A stretch of DNA of 37,336 nt, taken from NCBI GenBank assembly GCA_017428085.1, contig JAFRRP010000031.1:1-37336 (forward strand), written 5' to 3'. The stretch comes from Clostridia bacterium. GTDB lineage: Bacteria > Bacillota > Clostridia > Oscillospirales > Acutalibacteraceae. Every line of letters starts with the position of its first letter. Position 1 is the first letter of the stretch. Position numbers and translations under genes: made by a program. Under the pieces are notes generated by a model that ran no database searches, was not told the origin of the DNA, and saw only the letters and a program-made list of their open reading frames with translations. Positions 36,796 to 37,336 of the stretch are shown here, in pieces.

Positions 36796-37336
36796 ATGAA
36801 TTTACAGAAGTATACGCAAAAAAGCATTGACGCCATCAACAACGCCAAGACCCTCGCGGAGGAAAACGGCAACCAGCAGCTCACGCAGGAGCATCTGCTG
36901 CTCTCGCTTTTGGAACAGGATAACGGCCTGATCGGAACGCTTATCACCCGCATGGGCGCGGACGCGGCGCAGTTGAAGACCCGGCTTGTCAACGCCGTGG
37001 CGGCGCTGCCGCAGGTCAGCGGCGGGGATATCTACCTGTCGCAGGAGGCGGCCAAGGCGCTGGAGTTCGCCGAAAAACAGGCGGAAAAGATGCGCGACGA
37101 CTACGTCTCCGTGGAGCACGTCATGCTGGGGATCATCGAAAAGCCCTCTCGCACGGTGGCCGAACTGCTGCGTTCCGCAGGGATCACCAAGGACGGCTTT
37201 CTGGAAGCGCTGAAATCCGTGCGCGGCAGCTCCCGCGTGTCCGGCGACAACCCGGAGGACACCTACGACGTGCTGAAAAAGTACGGCCGCGATCTGGTGG
37301 AGATGGCCAGAGAGCGCAAGCTGGACCCGGTCATCG
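36796..37336 (+). CDS. clpB: ClpB disaggregase, amino-terminal part (runs off the window)
   Basis: The reading frame is open from the ATG at 36796 (GAGGAG seven bases or so upstream) to the last base, about 180 residues. It shows the double Clp-N repeat (NLQKYTQKSIDAINNAKTLA, LTQEHLLLSLLEQDNGLI; then VSVEHVMLGIIE) and the start of the first AAA module (YGRDLVEMARERKLDPVI). ClpB is a hexameric ATPase that pulls apart protein aggregates with DnaK. Starting with the full N domain and lacking a zinc finger, it is ClpB rather than ClpC/ClpE as far as visible. No CIRCE copy precedes it. Confidence 0.92.
   Translation, partial: MNLQKYTQKSIDAINNAKTLAEENGNQQLTQEHLLLSLLEQDNGLIGTLITRMGADAAQLKTRLVNAVAALPQVSGGDIYLSQEAAKALEFAEKQAEKMRDDYVSVEHVMLGIIEKPSRTVAELLRSAGITKDGFLEALKSVRGSSRVSGDNPEDTYDVLKKYGRDLVEMARERKLDPVI

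Overview
The window looks like a stretch of a GC-rich (roughly 60 %) chromosome from an anaerobic Clostridia-type Firmicute, probably an Oscillospiraceae/Ruminococcaceae-like gut bacterium. Supporting signs are strong AGGAGG-type ribosome sites, sigma-A promoters (TTGACA-17-TATAAT), a perfect CIRCE operator, a MurT/GatD pair, a DarA-type cyclic-di-AMP receptor, a dockerin protein and a secreted serpin. No rRNA, tRNA, CRISPR array, phage or autonomous transposase was seen.

Layout. 1-800: the C-terminal end of a primary-type sigma factor (minus) butts abruptly against the 3' part of a flavodoxin-like gene (plus). 0.9-2.8 kb: yebC and lgt. 3.0-4.5 kb: a GH28-like beta-helix hydrolase (minus), divergent from an arginine block (argC, argJ and an argB-argD gene fusion, 4.7-9.4 kb). 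9.5-11.9 kb: a cupin, a TMEM43-like membrane protein and a Tim44-like zinc-ribbon protein. 12.2-13.2 kb: a dockerin protein with a duplicated domain. 13.6-16.7 kb: phosphate-ester enzymes (a frameshifted glycerophosphodiesterase, divergent from an alkaline phosphatase that overlaps a metallophosphoesterase), then a TRIC-type channel gene. 17.5-20 kb: an unknown small protein and murT-gatD, in which GatD lacks both catalytic residues. 20.2-21.4 kb: a solitary ectB-like aminotransferase. 21.6-22.0 kb: two related small amphipathic peptides (minus). 22.2-26.2 kb: an RluA-family pseudouridine synthase, then a minus-strand operon of ABC exporter, DUF1854 protein and c-di-AMP receptor. 26.3-33.3 kb: an unknown membrane-anchored protein, an orphan adenine methyltransferase (minus), an M3 oligopeptidase, an FAD oxidoreductase and a serpin lipoprotein. 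33.5-35.1 kb: prfC (minus). 35.4-37.3 kb: a small unknown protein, CIRCE-hsp20, and the start of clpB, which runs off the window.

The most distinctive signal lies between the genes, in two repeat systems. (1) Seven-base tandem arrays, each with its own heptamer, begin at or just after stop codons. At three convergent gene pairs, inverted arrays enclose a bidirectional terminator. The largest array is 21 units, just before argBD. (2) REP-like palindromes start with GTAG, followed by a 7-bp stem with a CTCA loop. They occur mostly as inverted pairs 106-158 bp long, with compensatory stem changes, and resemble the REPINs mobilised by RAYT (Y1) transposases. A third, unrelated 118-bp inverted-repeat element lies at 12.0 kb.

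The strongest protein-level oddities are the ArgB-ArgD fusion, the GatD without its Cys-His pair, the small-peptide pair, and the ABC/DUF1854/DarA operon. All family assignments were made by reading the sequence, without database searches.
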